Shown here in pieces: positions 17,012 to 25,324 of a stretch of DNA of 64,000 nucleotides (position 1 is its first letter; every line of letters starts with the position of its first letter). Source of the DNA: UBA4246 sp045113695 (GTDB lineage: Bacteria; Bacillota; Clostridia; Christensenellales; Aristaeellaceae); assembly GCA_045113695.1 (NCBI GenBank), contig JBGUJG010000102.1, positions 62,001-126,000 on the forward strand, read 5' to 3'. A model generated the notes under the pieces. That model searched no databases and was not told the origin of the DNA. It worked only from the letters and a program-made list of their open reading frames with translations. Position numbers and translations under genes: made by a program.

Positions 17012-17332
17012 TTGAGCAAGATGAGCGAACTCGCGATGGTGCTGGATGAGCTGACCGCATGCGGTGAGCAGCTGACGGAAACCGCAAAAGTGATCCGCTG
17101 CATGTTCATGGAGGCGGAGGAACCGGAGCAGACGCAGGAGCAGCCCGCGCAGGCTGAGCCGGAGAAGAAGTACACCTTTACTGAGGTCAGGAAAGCTTTC
17201 TCCGCCAAATCCCACGCCGGGTACACCGAGCAGATCAGATCGCTGATCGGCAAGTACGGCGCGGACAAGCTGAGCGCGGTAAAAGAGGAAGATTACCCCG
17301 CCCTGATGGCTGAACTGGAGGCGATGGCATGA
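17012..17332 (+). CDS. Conserved phage early protein, 106 aa
   Basis: TTG start at 17012, 8 nt after GGAG; an in-frame ATG at 17021 is too far from that box. N-terminal helix (MSELAMVLDELTACGEQLTETAKVIRCMF), an acidic Glu/Gln/Pro linker (residues about 35-50) and a C-terminal domain (YTFTEVRKAFSAKSHAGYTEQIRSLIGKYGADKLSAVKEEDYPALMAELEAM). The C-terminal pattern recurs in Clostridia phage early operons and is of unknown function. It overlaps the next gene as ATGA. Confidence 0.7.
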   Translation: MSKMSELAMVLDELTACGEQLTETAKVIRCMFMEAEEPEQTQEQPAQAEPEKKYTFTEVRKAFSAKSHAGYTEQIRSLIGKYGADKLSAVKEEDYPALMAELEAMA

Positions 17333-17565
17333 CGTACAACACTCCCGCGAACGATCCGGTCAACCATCCCAGCCATTACACGGACGGTATCGAGGTCATC
17401 GACTATATCGAGTCGAAGGGCTTTCCGTACCACATTGCCTGCGCGGTGAAATACCTCTCCCGCGCCGGCAAGAAGGACCCGACCAAAACGGTGGAAGACC
17501 TGCAGAAGGCCGTGTGGTACATCAATCGCTACATTCAGCTTCTGCAGAGGGAAGGCAAAAAATGA
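17329..17565 (+). CDS. DUF3310 phage protein
   Basis: 78 aa. VNHPSHYTDGIEVIDYIESKGFPYHIACAVKYLSRAGKKDPTKTVEDLQKAVWYINRYI is the DUF3310 signature (HPxHY...AxKYLxRxGxK...D..KAxWYL). The family is a common phage nucleotide-kinase-like or accessory protein of unproven activity. Coupled to both neighbours by ATGA overlaps. Confidence 0.85.
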   Translation: MTYNTPANDPVNHPSHYTDGIEVIDYIESKGFPYHIACAVKYLSRAGKKDPTKTVEDLQKAVWYINRYIQLLQREGKK

Positions 17566-18695
17566 GCGAGCACTCCATTTTCTCCCCGTCCGCAAGCCAT
17601 CGCATTTTGAACTGCCCGCCCAGCTTGAAGCTGTGCGCCAGCGCCGAAGATCAGCCCAGTCCCTACGCCGCAGAAGGCACATGCGCTCATGCGCTGTGCG
17701 CCTACCTGGTGGAAAAGGCGCTGGGCCGGGATGCGGAAGACCCTACAGAGAACCTCGACTACTACAACGCCGAGATGCAGTCCTGCGCAGAGGGCTACGC
17801 CTCCTTCGTGATGGAGGAGTATGAGAAAGCCAAGGCGGACTGCCCGGACGCGCAGGTGTTCGTGGAGCAGAGGGTCGACATCTCCCGCTGGGTTCCTGGC
17901 TGCGGCGGCACCGCCGACTGCATCATCCTCTCCGATGGCGCGATGGAGATCATCGACTACAAGCACGGTCTGGGCGTCCCCGTCAGCGCGACATCGGAGG
18001 AGTTCGGAGGGAACCCGCAGCTCATGTGCTACGCCCTTGGGGCTCTGGCGATGTTCGACGGCATCTACGACATCAGCACCGTGAAGATGGTCATCTACCA
18101 GCCCAGGCGCGAGAACGTCAGCGATTACGCCATGAGCAAGGATGACCTGCTGGCATGGGCGGACGAGGTACTGAAACCGACAGCCGCCCTGGCGCTGGAA
18201 GGCAAAGGCGACTTCAAGGCTGGCGAGCACTGCCGCTTCTGCCGTGTGAAGGCCACCTGCCGCAAGCGCGCCGAGTACAACCTGATCGCGGCGAAGTACG
18301 ACTTCGCGATGCCCGCCTCGCTGGAAGATCACGAGATCGATGCCATCCTGATGCTGGCCGACCGCCTGATCGAATGGGCCGGCGACGTCAAGGAATACGC
18401 GCTGGCCGAAGCCCTCAAGGGCAAGGAGTATGAACACTTTAAGGTGGTCGCTGGCAGGAGCAACCGCAAATACACCTCCGAGGCCGATGTGGCCAAGGTA
18501 GTGGAGGACGCCGGCTTCGACCCCTGGGACAAGAAGCTTCTGGGCGTAACCGCCATGACCTCCCTGCTGGGCAAGAAACGCTTCGAAGAGCTTCTCGGCA
18601 GCCTCACCTACAAACCGGACGGCAAGCCCGTCTTGGTACCCCGGTCGGACAAGCGTCCGGCCATAAAAACCACTGCACAGAACGATTTTGAGTAA
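17562..18695 (+). CDS. DUF2800 phage nuclease-like protein
   Basis: 377 aa from ATG 17562 (ATGA overlap). Starts HSIFSPSASHRILNCPPSLKL, the DUF2800 hallmark, then AEGTCAHALCAYLVEKALG. The central VPGCGGTADCIILSDGAMEIIDYKHGLGVPV is a PD-(D/E)xK-like core, followed by a Cys cluster CRFCRVKATCRKRAEYN, like the Fe-S or zinc cluster of AddB/Cas4-type nucleases. It probably acts in phage recombination next to the SSB-like gene. The enzymatic claim rests on motif similarity. Confidence 0.85.
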   Translation: MSEHSIFSPSASHRILNCPPSLKLCASAEDQPSPYAAEGTCAHALCAYLVEKALGRDAEDPTENLDYYNAEMQSCAEGYASFVMEEYEKAKADCPDAQVFVEQRVDISRWVPGCGGTADCIILSDGAMEIIDYKHGLGVPVSATSEEFGGNPQLMCYALGALAMFDGIYDISTVKMVIYQPRRENVSDYAMSKDDLLAWADEVLKPTAALALEGKGDFKAGEHCRFCRVKATCRKRAEYNLIAAKYDFAMPASLEDHEIDAILMLADRLIEWAGDVKEYALAEALKGKEYEHFKVVAGRSNRKYTSEADVAKVVEDAGFDPWDKKLLGVTAMTSLLGKKRFEELLGSLTYKPDGKPVLVPRSDKRPAIKTTAQNDFE

Positions 18696-18709
18696 AGGAG
18701 AATACCAAA

Positions 18710-19273
18710 ATGGCAAACTACGTTAATCCCACCAAGGTCATCACCGGCGTCTGCACCTTCAGCTATCTGAACTGCTGGGACCCGAAACCGGCCGCTGACG
18801 GCGGCAAGCCCAAGTACTCCGTTTCCCTGATCATCCCCAAGTCCGACACCAAGACTGTGGAGAAGATCAAGGCCGCCATCAAGGCCGCCTATGAGGAAGG
18901 CGCGTCCAAGCTGAAGGGCAACGGCAAGTCCGTGCCTCCGATGTCCTCCCTCCGCATCCCGCTGCGCGACGGCGACGTCGACCGTCCCGATGACGAAAAC
19001 TACAAGGGCAGCTGGTTCATCAACGCCAACTCCGACACGGCTCCCGGCATCGTGGACGCTGACCGTCAGCCCATCCTGACCCGCTCCGAGATGTACAGCG
19101 GCGTGAAGGGCCGTGCTTCCATCAACCTGTACGCCTACAACGTGAACGGCAATCGCGGCATCGCCTGCGGCCTCAACAACCTGCAGAAGATCTCCGATGG
19201 TACCCCGCTGGGCGGCAAGTCCCGCGCCGAGGATGACTTCGACACCAGCGACGACGACGATTTCCTGGACTAA
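18710..19273 (+). CDS. DUF2815 single-stranded DNA-binding-like phage protein
   Basis: 187 aa. GVCTFSYLNCWDPKPAADGGKPKYSVSLIIPKSDTKTVEKIKAAI and LRIPLRDGDVDRPDDENYKGSWFINANSD fit DUF2815, an OB-fold ssDNA-binding family. The C-terminus ends with an acidic tail (EDDFDTSDDDDFLD) like that of bacterial SSB, which recruits partners. It sits between the DUF2800 gene and metK, 14 nt after the former. Confidence 0.85.
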   Translation: MANYVNPTKVITGVCTFSYLNCWDPKPAADGGKPKYSVSLIIPKSDTKTVEKIKAAIKAAYEEGASKLKGNGKSVPPMSSLRIPLRDGDVDRPDDENYKGSWFINANSDTAPGIVDADRQPILTRSEMYSGVKGRASINLYAYNVNGNRGIACGLNNLQKISDGTPLGGKSRAEDDFDTSDDDDFLD

Positions 19274-19282
19274 AAAGAAAAA

Positions 19283-19319
19283 GGGCTGCGGAGACCCTGA
19301 CGCTGGATCTCCGCAGCCC
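19283..19319. terminator. Perfect 12-bp hairpin between SSB-like gene and metK
   Basis: GGGCTGCGGAGA (19283-19294) pairs perfectly with TCTCCGCAGCCC (19308-19319). The T-rich run that would make a terminator lies on the minus strand (TTTTTCTTTTT), so it would stop antisense transcription. In the rightward mRNA it is a hairpin just 5' of the metK ribosome-binding site. Confidence 0.6.
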
Positions 19320-19334
19320 GGAAAGAGGTGCATT

Positions 19335-20426
19335 ATGAAAGTTGTAACTTGCGAACAGGTGTCCCGTGGACATGTGGACAAGATCTGCGATCAGATCGCC
19401 GACGCCATCGTTACCGACTGCCTCCAGCACGACCGCGACAGCCGCGTTGCCGTCGAGTGTCTGTTCAAGGAGAACACCATCGTCATCGCCGGTGAGATCA
19501 CCAGCCAGCATAAGCCCGATTACGCGAGACTGGTGCGCAGGACGTTCCATCTGTGCGGCATCGCCGACCAGTACGAGGACGTACACATCGAAACCATCAT
19601 CACGCATCAGTCTCCCGACATCGCGCAGGGTGTCGATAACGGCGGCGCCGGGGATCAGGGAGTGATGTACGGCTACGCCACCAACGAGACCCCGGAGCTG
19701 CTGCCGATTCCCTACGCGGTGGCCACCCGTTTCCTGGAAAAGCTCCGTGACGTCAAAGCGCCGATGCTGCTGCCCGACGCCAAAGCCCAGGTCACCTACA
19801 ACTATGATGAAGGCCGTATCGCTGTGTTCCTCTGTTCCGTGCAGCACACTCCCGACAGCAAAGTGGAGGACTTCCGTCCGATCATCGAAAGCCTGATGAA
19901 CCTGACCGCAACGGAGTACGGGCTGGATACCGATTTCCTGAAGCCTATCAACCCCACGGGAAAGTTTGTGGTCGGCGGGTCTCATGCCGACACCGGCGTG
20001 ACCGGGCGCAAGCTGGCCTGCGACACTTATGGCGGGGTTGGCAGAATCGGTGGAGGCGCCCTCAGCGGCAAGGACCCCTCCAAGGTCGACCGCTCCGGCG
20101 CTTATATGGCGCGGAAGATCGCCTGCGATCTGGTGACGGCCGGGTACTGCTCCCGCTGTGAGATTGGCCTTTCCTACGCCATCGGCATCGAGCAGCCCGT
20201 GTCGGTGTCAGTCGAAACCTTCGGCACCGGGACGGTATGCCCGGAGTGCATCGACAGGTACATCAGCAAAAACTACGATCTTACCCCGCGGGGGATCATC
20301 AAGCAGCTTCATCTGCTGGACGTGGATTACAACTACGTCTCCTACGGCGGCCACTTTGGAAAGGACTGGCTCCCTTGGGAAATGGACGATGAAGAAGCCG
20401 AAGCGTACTACGGAAACGAAGATTAA
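19335..20426 (+). CDS. metK: Phage-borne S-adenosylmethionine synthetase
   Basis: 363 aa from ATG 19335 (AAAGAGGTG upstream). Signature blocks of methionine adenosyltransferase are present: GHVDKICDQIADAI (usual GHPDK has Val for Pro), DNGGAGDQGVMYGYA, GGSHADTGVTGRKLACDTYGG and GGGALSGKDPSKVDRSGAYMAR. It is slightly shorter than housekeeping MetK (about 390). It makes SAM from methionine and ATP in the cytosol. Its place between SSB-like and polymerase genes, with a DNA methyltransferase 2.4 kb downstream, suggests it boosts SAM for phage DNA methylation or replaces host SAM pools. It is bracketed by two hairpins, which suggests an inserted cassette. Confidence 0.92.
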   Translation: MKVVTCEQVSRGHVDKICDQIADAIVTDCLQHDRDSRVAVECLFKENTIVIAGEITSQHKPDYARLVRRTFHLCGIADQYEDVHIETIITHQSPDIAQGVDNGGAGDQGVMYGYATNETPELLPIPYAVATRFLEKLRDVKAPMLLPDAKAQVTYNYDEGRIAVFLCSVQHTPDSKVEDFRPIIESLMNLTATEYGLDTDFLKPINPTGKFVVGGSHADTGVTGRKLACDTYGGVGRIGGGALSGKDPSKVDRSGAYMARKIACDLVTAGYCSRCEIGLSYAIGIEQPVSVSVETFGTGTVCPECIDRYISKNYDLTPRGIIKQLHLLDVDYNYVSYGGHFGKDWLPWEMDDEEAEAYYGNED

Positions 20427-20433
20427 CCATCAT

Positions 20434-20461
20434 GGGGCGGTGGGTCACTGCCGCCCCTTTT
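20434..20461 (+). terminator. Terminator-like hairpin after metK
   Basis: GGGGCGG (20434-20440), 10-nt loop, CCGCCCC (20451-20457), then TTTTCCC. It could attenuate read-through from metK into the polymerase gene 18 nt later. Confidence 0.55.
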
Positions 20462-20478
20462 CCCAGGGAGGTTTATTA

Positions 20479-22467
20479 ATGTCTGCGATAAAATCTATCA
20501 GCTGTGACTTGGAAACGTATAGCAGTGTCGACCTTGCGAAGTGTGGCGTTTATCGTTACGCCCAGTCTCCCGATTTTGAGATTCTGCTTTTCGCCTATTC
20601 CGTCAATGAAGGTCCGGTCTGTGTGGTAGACGTGGCATGCGGTGAAACTGTGCCGGAGGAGATTCTTGCCGCCCTCTCCGATGACAGGATCGAGAAGTGG
20701 GCTTACAACGCCCAGTTTGAAAGGGTCTGCCTGTCTAACTGGCTGCGCAGTCATTATCCGCAGTACTTCCACAGCTACAGCATCCCGGAAGATTCAGTTG
20801 GTGATTATCTCGACCCCTCCGGCTGGAAATGCTCACGAATCTGGGGAGCGTACATGGGGCTGCCGCTGTCCCTGAAAGGCGTAGGGGCTGTGCTGAAACT
20901 GGACGAGCAGAAGATGGAGGAAGGCGCCGATCTGATCCGCTACTTTTGCAAGCCCTGCACGCCCACCAAGAAAAACGGCGGACGCACCAGGAATCTCCCG
21001 GAGCATGATCCTGAGAAATGGGAACTGTTCAAAAAATACAACAAACGTGATGTCGAGGTGGAGCTGGGTATAAAGGCCCGACTGGCCAAGTTCCCTGTTC
21101 CGGACTTTCTCTGGGATGAGTACCATCTTGACCAGGAAATCAACGACAGAGGAATTCTGGTTGATAGGACTCTGGTCGAAAACGCTATCGCCATAGACGC
21201 CAGAACAAAGAACGCCCTTCGCGCCAGGATGTTTGAAAGCACCGGGCTGGACAATCCCAACAGCGTGTCGCAGATGAAGGACTGGCTGTCGGATAAAGGC
21301 ATAGAGGCCGAGTCTCTGGACAAGAAAGCCGTCAAGGAAATGATGAGTGTAGCTGATCAGGAAGTCGCTGATGTACTTGAATGCCGTCAGCAGCTTGCCA
21401 AAGCATCCGTCAGCAAATACCGCGCCATGCAGAACGCGGTGTGTGCCGATGGCAGAGCCAGGGGCATGTTCGCTTTCTACGGTGCCAACCGTACCGGGCG
21501 ATGGGCCGGACGCATCATACAATTGCAAAACCTCCCGCAGAATCATATGGATGATCTGGAGGAGGCTCGTGATCTCGTCCGGGATGGGAATTATGACGCC
21601 ATGGAAATGCTGTATGACAATATCCCCAATGTGCTGTCAGAGCTGATCCGCACAGCGTTTATCCCGAAAACGGGGTACAAGTATGTGGTTGCCGACTTCA
21701 GCGCCATCGAGGCGCGCGTCCTCAGTTTTCTCGCCGGGGAGCAGTGGCGCATTAGCGTTTTCAAGGAAGGCAAGGATATTTACTGCGCCTCCGCCTCACA
21801 GATGTTTCGGGTTCCGGTCGAGAAACACGGTGTCAACAGTCATCTCCGCCAGAAGGGCAAAATAGCCGAGCTCGCCCTTGGCTACGGCGGCTCTGTTGGT
21901 GCCCTCAAGGCGATGGGTGCTCTTGAAATGGGACTGAACGAGGATGAACTTCAGCCTCTGGTCAACGCCTGGCGCGAAGCCAATCCGAACATCACCCGCT
22001 TCTGGTGGGACATTGATTCCGCCGTAAAGAAGGCCGTAGCCAACAAGTCTGCTGTGGAATCGCACGGTTTTCGCTTTTCCTGTGAAAGCGGCATGCTGTT
22101 CATCAATCTCCCTTCAGGCCGCAGGTTGTCATACGTCAAACCCCATATCGACATGAACCGGTTTGGCAGTGAGTCCGTCACCTATGAGGGAATCAACATC
22201 GGCAAGTGGACCAGGTTGGAAACTTACGGGCCGAAAATTACTGAAAACCTTGTCCAGGCAGTGTCCCGCGACATCCTGGCTTACGCTATGAGGACGCTTT
22301 CTCATTGCTTCATCGTAGGTTCTGTGCATGACGAACTGATCATCGAATGCAGCCCCAGCGTATCGCTGAAAGCGGTTTGTGAGCAGATGGGAAAGACGCC
22401 TCCGTGGATTGAGGGGTTGCTGCTGAGGGCTGACGGGTACGAGTGTAAGTTCTACAAGAAGGAATAA
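20479..22467 (+). CDS. Phage DNA polymerase, family A with 3'-5' exonuclease
   Basis: 662 aa from ATG 20479 (GGGAGG upstream). The N-terminal DnaQ/RNase D-like exonuclease begins CDLETYSSVDL (Asp10, Glu12). Polymerase motif A is VVADFSAIEARVLSFLAGE near 404, motif B KGKIAELALGYGG near 458, and motif C SVHDELIIE near 614. The lack of a 5'-nuclease domain and the length match the phage family A polymerases of Clostridia phages. It copies the phage genome with the DUF3987 and SNF2 proteins encoded on the opposite arm. Confidence 0.93.
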   Translation: MSAIKSISCDLETYSSVDLAKCGVYRYAQSPDFEILLFAYSVNEGPVCVVDVACGETVPEEILAALSDDRIEKWAYNAQFERVCLSNWLRSHYPQYFHSYSIPEDSVGDYLDPSGWKCSRIWGAYMGLPLSLKGVGAVLKLDEQKMEEGADLIRYFCKPCTPTKKNGGRTRNLPEHDPEKWELFKKYNKRDVEVELGIKARLAKFPVPDFLWDEYHLDQEINDRGILVDRTLVENAIAIDARTKNALRARMFESTGLDNPNSVSQMKDWLSDKGIEAESLDKKAVKEMMSVADQEVADVLECRQQLAKASVSKYRAMQNAVCADGRARGMFAFYGANRTGRWAGRIIQLQNLPQNHMDDLEEARDLVRDGNYDAMEMLYDNIPNVLSELIRTAFIPKTGYKYVVADFSAIEARVLSFLAGEQWRISVFKEGKDIYCASASQMFRVPVEKHGVNSHLRQKGKIAELALGYGGSVGALKAMGALEMGLNEDELQPLVNAWREANPNITRFWWDIDSAVKKAVANKSAVESHGFRFSCESGMLFINLPSGRRLSYVKPHIDMNRFGSESVTYEGINIGKWTRLETYGPKITENLVQAVSRDILAYAMRTLSHCFIVGSVHDELIIECSPSVSLKAVCEQMGKTPPWIEGLLLRADGYECKFYKKE

Positions 22468-22501
22468 AAGGTGTTAAAGTACAACAAACACCATCAAACG
22501 A

Positions 22502-22530
22502 TTGAAAAATACACGAACATGTATTATAAT
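22502..22530 (+). promoter_or_regulatory. Promoter of the restriction-modification island
   Basis: TTGAAA (22502-22507), 17-nt spacer, TATAAT (22525-22530). CACGAA (22512) and TTCGTG (22535) flank the -10 as an inverted pair, and ATAATC/GATTAT flank it further downstream, positions suited to an autoregulating controller protein. Confidence 0.65.
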
Positions 22531-22575
22531 CGTATTCGTGGGATTATGATTTACATAACCCTGGAGGTAAAAAAG

Positions 22576-22794
22576 ATGGCAGAACTTACCACCGGTGAAA
22601 AATGGATCGGGCTCAATGATGCCGCTGATTTCTTTGGTGTCAAACCGTCAACAATTCGCGCATGGATTAGAAATGGAAAAGGTGTACCGTGCATCAAAAT
22701 AGGTAAGGCGTGGAAGTTCAAATATTCGGAATTAGATGCGTGGGCAAAAAGCTGTAAGGCTGATTCCCTATCGTTATCAAAAGATAACCAGTGA
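22576..22794 (+). CDS. Excisionase/MerR-type HTH protein, likely R-M controller
   Basis: 72 aa from ATG 22576 with GGAGG 10 nt upstream. WIGLNDAADFFGVKPSTIRAWIRNGKGVPCIKIGKAWKFKYSELDAWAKS is a winged helix-turn-helix of the HTH_17/excisionase type. It stands directly before the methyltransferase-endonuclease pair and after a promoter with inverted repeats, so a controller role for the R-M genes is likely. An excisionase for the element is possible but the location argues against it. Confidence 0.72.
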   Translation: MAELTTGEKWIGLNDAADFFGVKPSTIRAWIRNGKGVPCIKIGKAWKFKYSELDAWAKSCKADSLSLSKDNQ

Positions 22795-22807
22795 TGAGGT
22801 GCTATTG

Positions 22808-25324
22808 ATGTTAAGGGATAAAAGTCTTACTTATGTTAGCCTGTTTAGTTCAGCTGGCGTGGGATGTTATGGATTCAAACTGGAAGGATTCCACTGTATT
22901 GCTACTAACGAGATCATTTCTCGGAGAATGGCTATACAGAAATACAACAAAAAATGTGACCTTGATAGTGGATATATAGTCGGTGACATCACTAAACCAG
23001 AGGTTAAAGAACAAATATATACTGAAATAGAGACGTGGGAAAAGCGCGGAAATGATCGCGTGGATGTGGTTATCGCTACACCGCCGTGTCAAGGAATTTC
23101 TGTTATAAATCACAAGAAAAATGACAATGATATCAATAGAAACAGTCTTGTTATTGAATCAGTTGAGATTATCAAAAGGATTAAACCGAGAGTCTTCATC
23201 TTTGAAAATGTACAGGCTTTCCAGAAAACATTTTGTATTACTCGAGATGATAGGATTGTTAGGATTGGTGATTTCATTAGAGATGAACTTGGTAGTGATT
23301 ATATAATCACAGGACGAGTTCTTAACTTTATGCATTATGGCTCTAATTCCTCACGAACCAGAACGGTTGTCATTGGGATTGATAAAGAATACAGAAATAT
23401 ATTTACGCCGTATGATTTATATCCTTCATACAGACCTGAAAAAACATTGAGAGATGTTATTGGAAATGGACAATTTCCTCCACTTGAATGGGGCGAAATC
23501 TGCCCTTCTGACTTTTATCATGCATTTCGAACGTATGATCCAGAGATGCGAGCTTGGATCCACGATCTTCGCGAAGGTGAATCTGCATTTGATAACGCTG
23601 ATGCCATGAAGCGCCCGCACAGATTTATCAATGGGGAAATTGTAGAAAATATTAAAAAGAACCGAGACAAATACACCCGCCAGAAATGGGATAGGTTTAT
23701 TCAGTGTGTTCACACCAGAAACGATCAGCTCGCTGCGCAAAACACACTTCATCCTGTAGAAGATAGAGTGTTTTCAATTCGGGAATTAATGCGAATGATG
23801 ACTATCCCGGAAAGTTTTCGATGGATTGACCTCTCAATTGAAGAACTGAACGCACTTGGCGAGGCTGAAAAGAGGAAACTATATAAGGAAAATGAAGTTA
23901 ATATTCGTCAATGTTTAGGAGAAGCTGTTCCTACCGAAGTAATGCGACAGATTGCGGCAAAGATTAAGGCTGAATTCTCACTCAAAAGAGCTACTCCAGC
24001 AGATATAAATAAGCTAATTTCAGCATACTCTCTCTCAACTCATGAAATGCTGGAACGATTTGTAGTGGATAATCCTGAGCACCTTAGCCTCCCTGAATTG
24101 CAACGTGTCGTGGAATTGTGTAACGCCAAGCGCGAAGAAAATGCGGCATACTATACGAACAAATTCATCGTCAATGAGATAGTGGATGTCCTTCCAGACT
24201 TTGGCAAGGATAGTATTCGTATTCTAGAACCTTCTGTGGGTGCCGGTGGATTTATCCCTTTTATAATCAAAAGATACGAAGATGTGCAAAGGGTTGTAAT
24301 CGATGTAATAGACATTGATCCTGATAGTATTTCAATACTCCAAAAACTGATTGCAATGATGGAAATACCCGCCAACTTCAAGATTAATATTATAAATACA
24401 GACTTTCTTTTGTTTGACCCTGAACAAAGATATGATTTGGCAATAGGTAATCCTCCCTACTCGAAGCTCAAAGACATTACGCCTGACATGCGTTTCCGTC
24501 TCGCAGGCAATTGCAATCAGACAACTAAAAATCTTTCTGAATTCTTCCTGGAAAAGTGTCTTCGTATTGCTGATTGTACCGCATTGGTATTGAATAAAAC
24601 AATTCTCTCATCAGGAGAATTTGATGAAACCCGAGAGCTATTAAGGAAAATGCAAATTACGAGTCTCATCGATTTTGGTCGATATGGCTTCACGGGTCTC
24701 TCTATTGAAACGATATGTTTAGTTGTGAATTCGAAGAAAAAGCCCGGAAAAACCTTCATACAGAATATGAAGTATAACTTTCGGCTGATTCAAGATCAAT
24801 CGTATATTACGGATCCGCTCTATCCTTATTTCGTAATCTATAGGGATCCGCAATTTGATAAAGTTGCAGAAAAGCTAAACTTTGATGTCTTTACCGTCTT
24901 TCGTGATCGACAGATCACAAAGAAAAACACATCCTCTACGAGGAAAGACGGCTTTTTCAGGGTTATCAAAGCACGAAATATTCTTGACGATGGCTCAGTA
25001 GTTGAGATTGAAGGTTACGATACATATATTGATCCTGAAATCTGTCAAGGACTAACCGTATACCAGTATGTTGATAAGAAGAATATATATCTAACGCCGA
25101 ATATGACGTATAATCCGAGAGTAATTGCAAACATCCCTGGAGTTGTGCCTGATGGGTCTGTAGCAGTCTTAATACCCAAGCAGCCAATGGACATGCGAAA
25201 GGATCAGTTAGATTTCTTTGCCACCGATGAATATCGGAGATTCTATTTGGTAGCACGAAATCTTTCAACTCAGTCGATTAATGTGGATTCAAAAAGTGTA
25301 TTCTTTTATGGGGTGTTAAAATGA
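22808..25324 (+). CDS. Fused C5-cytosine / N6-adenine DNA methyltransferase
   Basis: 838 aa from ATG 22808, 14 nt after the HTH gene, GAGGTG upstream. The N-terminal half is a C5-methyltransferase: motif I SLFSSAGVGCYGF (12-23), motif IV ATPPCQGIS near 90 with the catalytic Cys, motif VI FENV near 131, motif VIII-like SRTRTVVIG, and a C-terminal GEAVPTEVMRQIA (motifs IX-X). The second half (from about 430) is a gamma-type N6-adenine enzyme: AAYYTNKFIV, SAM motif LEPSVGAGGF near 474 and NPPY near 547. Two base specificities in one chain suit protection of the two strands of an asymmetric site. The DNA is clearly AT-richer than its neighbours, suggesting recent transfer. Stop overlaps the endonuclease start (ATGA). 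Confidence 0.9.
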   Translation: MLRDKSLTYVSLFSSAGVGCYGFKLEGFHCIATNEIISRRMAIQKYNKKCDLDSGYIVGDITKPEVKEQIYTEIETWEKRGNDRVDVVIATPPCQGISVINHKKNDNDINRNSLVIESVEIIKRIKPRVFIFENVQAFQKTFCITRDDRIVRIGDFIRDELGSDYIITGRVLNFMHYGSNSSRTRTVVIGIDKEYRNIFTPYDLYPSYRPEKTLRDVIGNGQFPPLEWGEICPSDFYHAFRTYDPEMRAWIHDLREGESAFDNADAMKRPHRFINGEIVENIKKNRDKYTRQKWDRFIQCVHTRNDQLAAQNTLHPVEDRVFSIRELMRMMTIPESFRWIDLSIEELNALGEAEKRKLYKENEVNIRQCLGEAVPTEVMRQIAAKIKAEFSLKRATPADINKLISAYSLSTHEMLERFVVDNPEHLSLPELQRVVELCNAKREENAAYYTNKFIVNEIVDVLPDFGKDSIRILEPSVGAGGFIPFIIKRYEDVQRVVIDVIDIDPDSISILQKLIAMMEIPANFKINIINTDFLLFDPEQRYDLAIGNPPYSKLKDITPDMRFRLAGNCNQTTKNLSEFFLEKCLRIADCTALVLNKTILSSGEFDETRELLRKMQITSLIDFGRYGFTGLSIETICLVVNSKKKPGKTFIQNMKYNFRLIQDQSYITDPLYPYFVIYRDPQFDKVAEKLNFDVFTVFRDRQITKKNTSSTRKDGFFRVIKARNILDDGSVVEIEGYDTYIDPEICQGLTVYQYVDKKNIYLTPNMTYNPRVIANIPGVVPDGSVAVLIPKQPMDMRKDQLDFFATDEYRRFYLVARNLSTQSINVDSKSVFFYGVLK

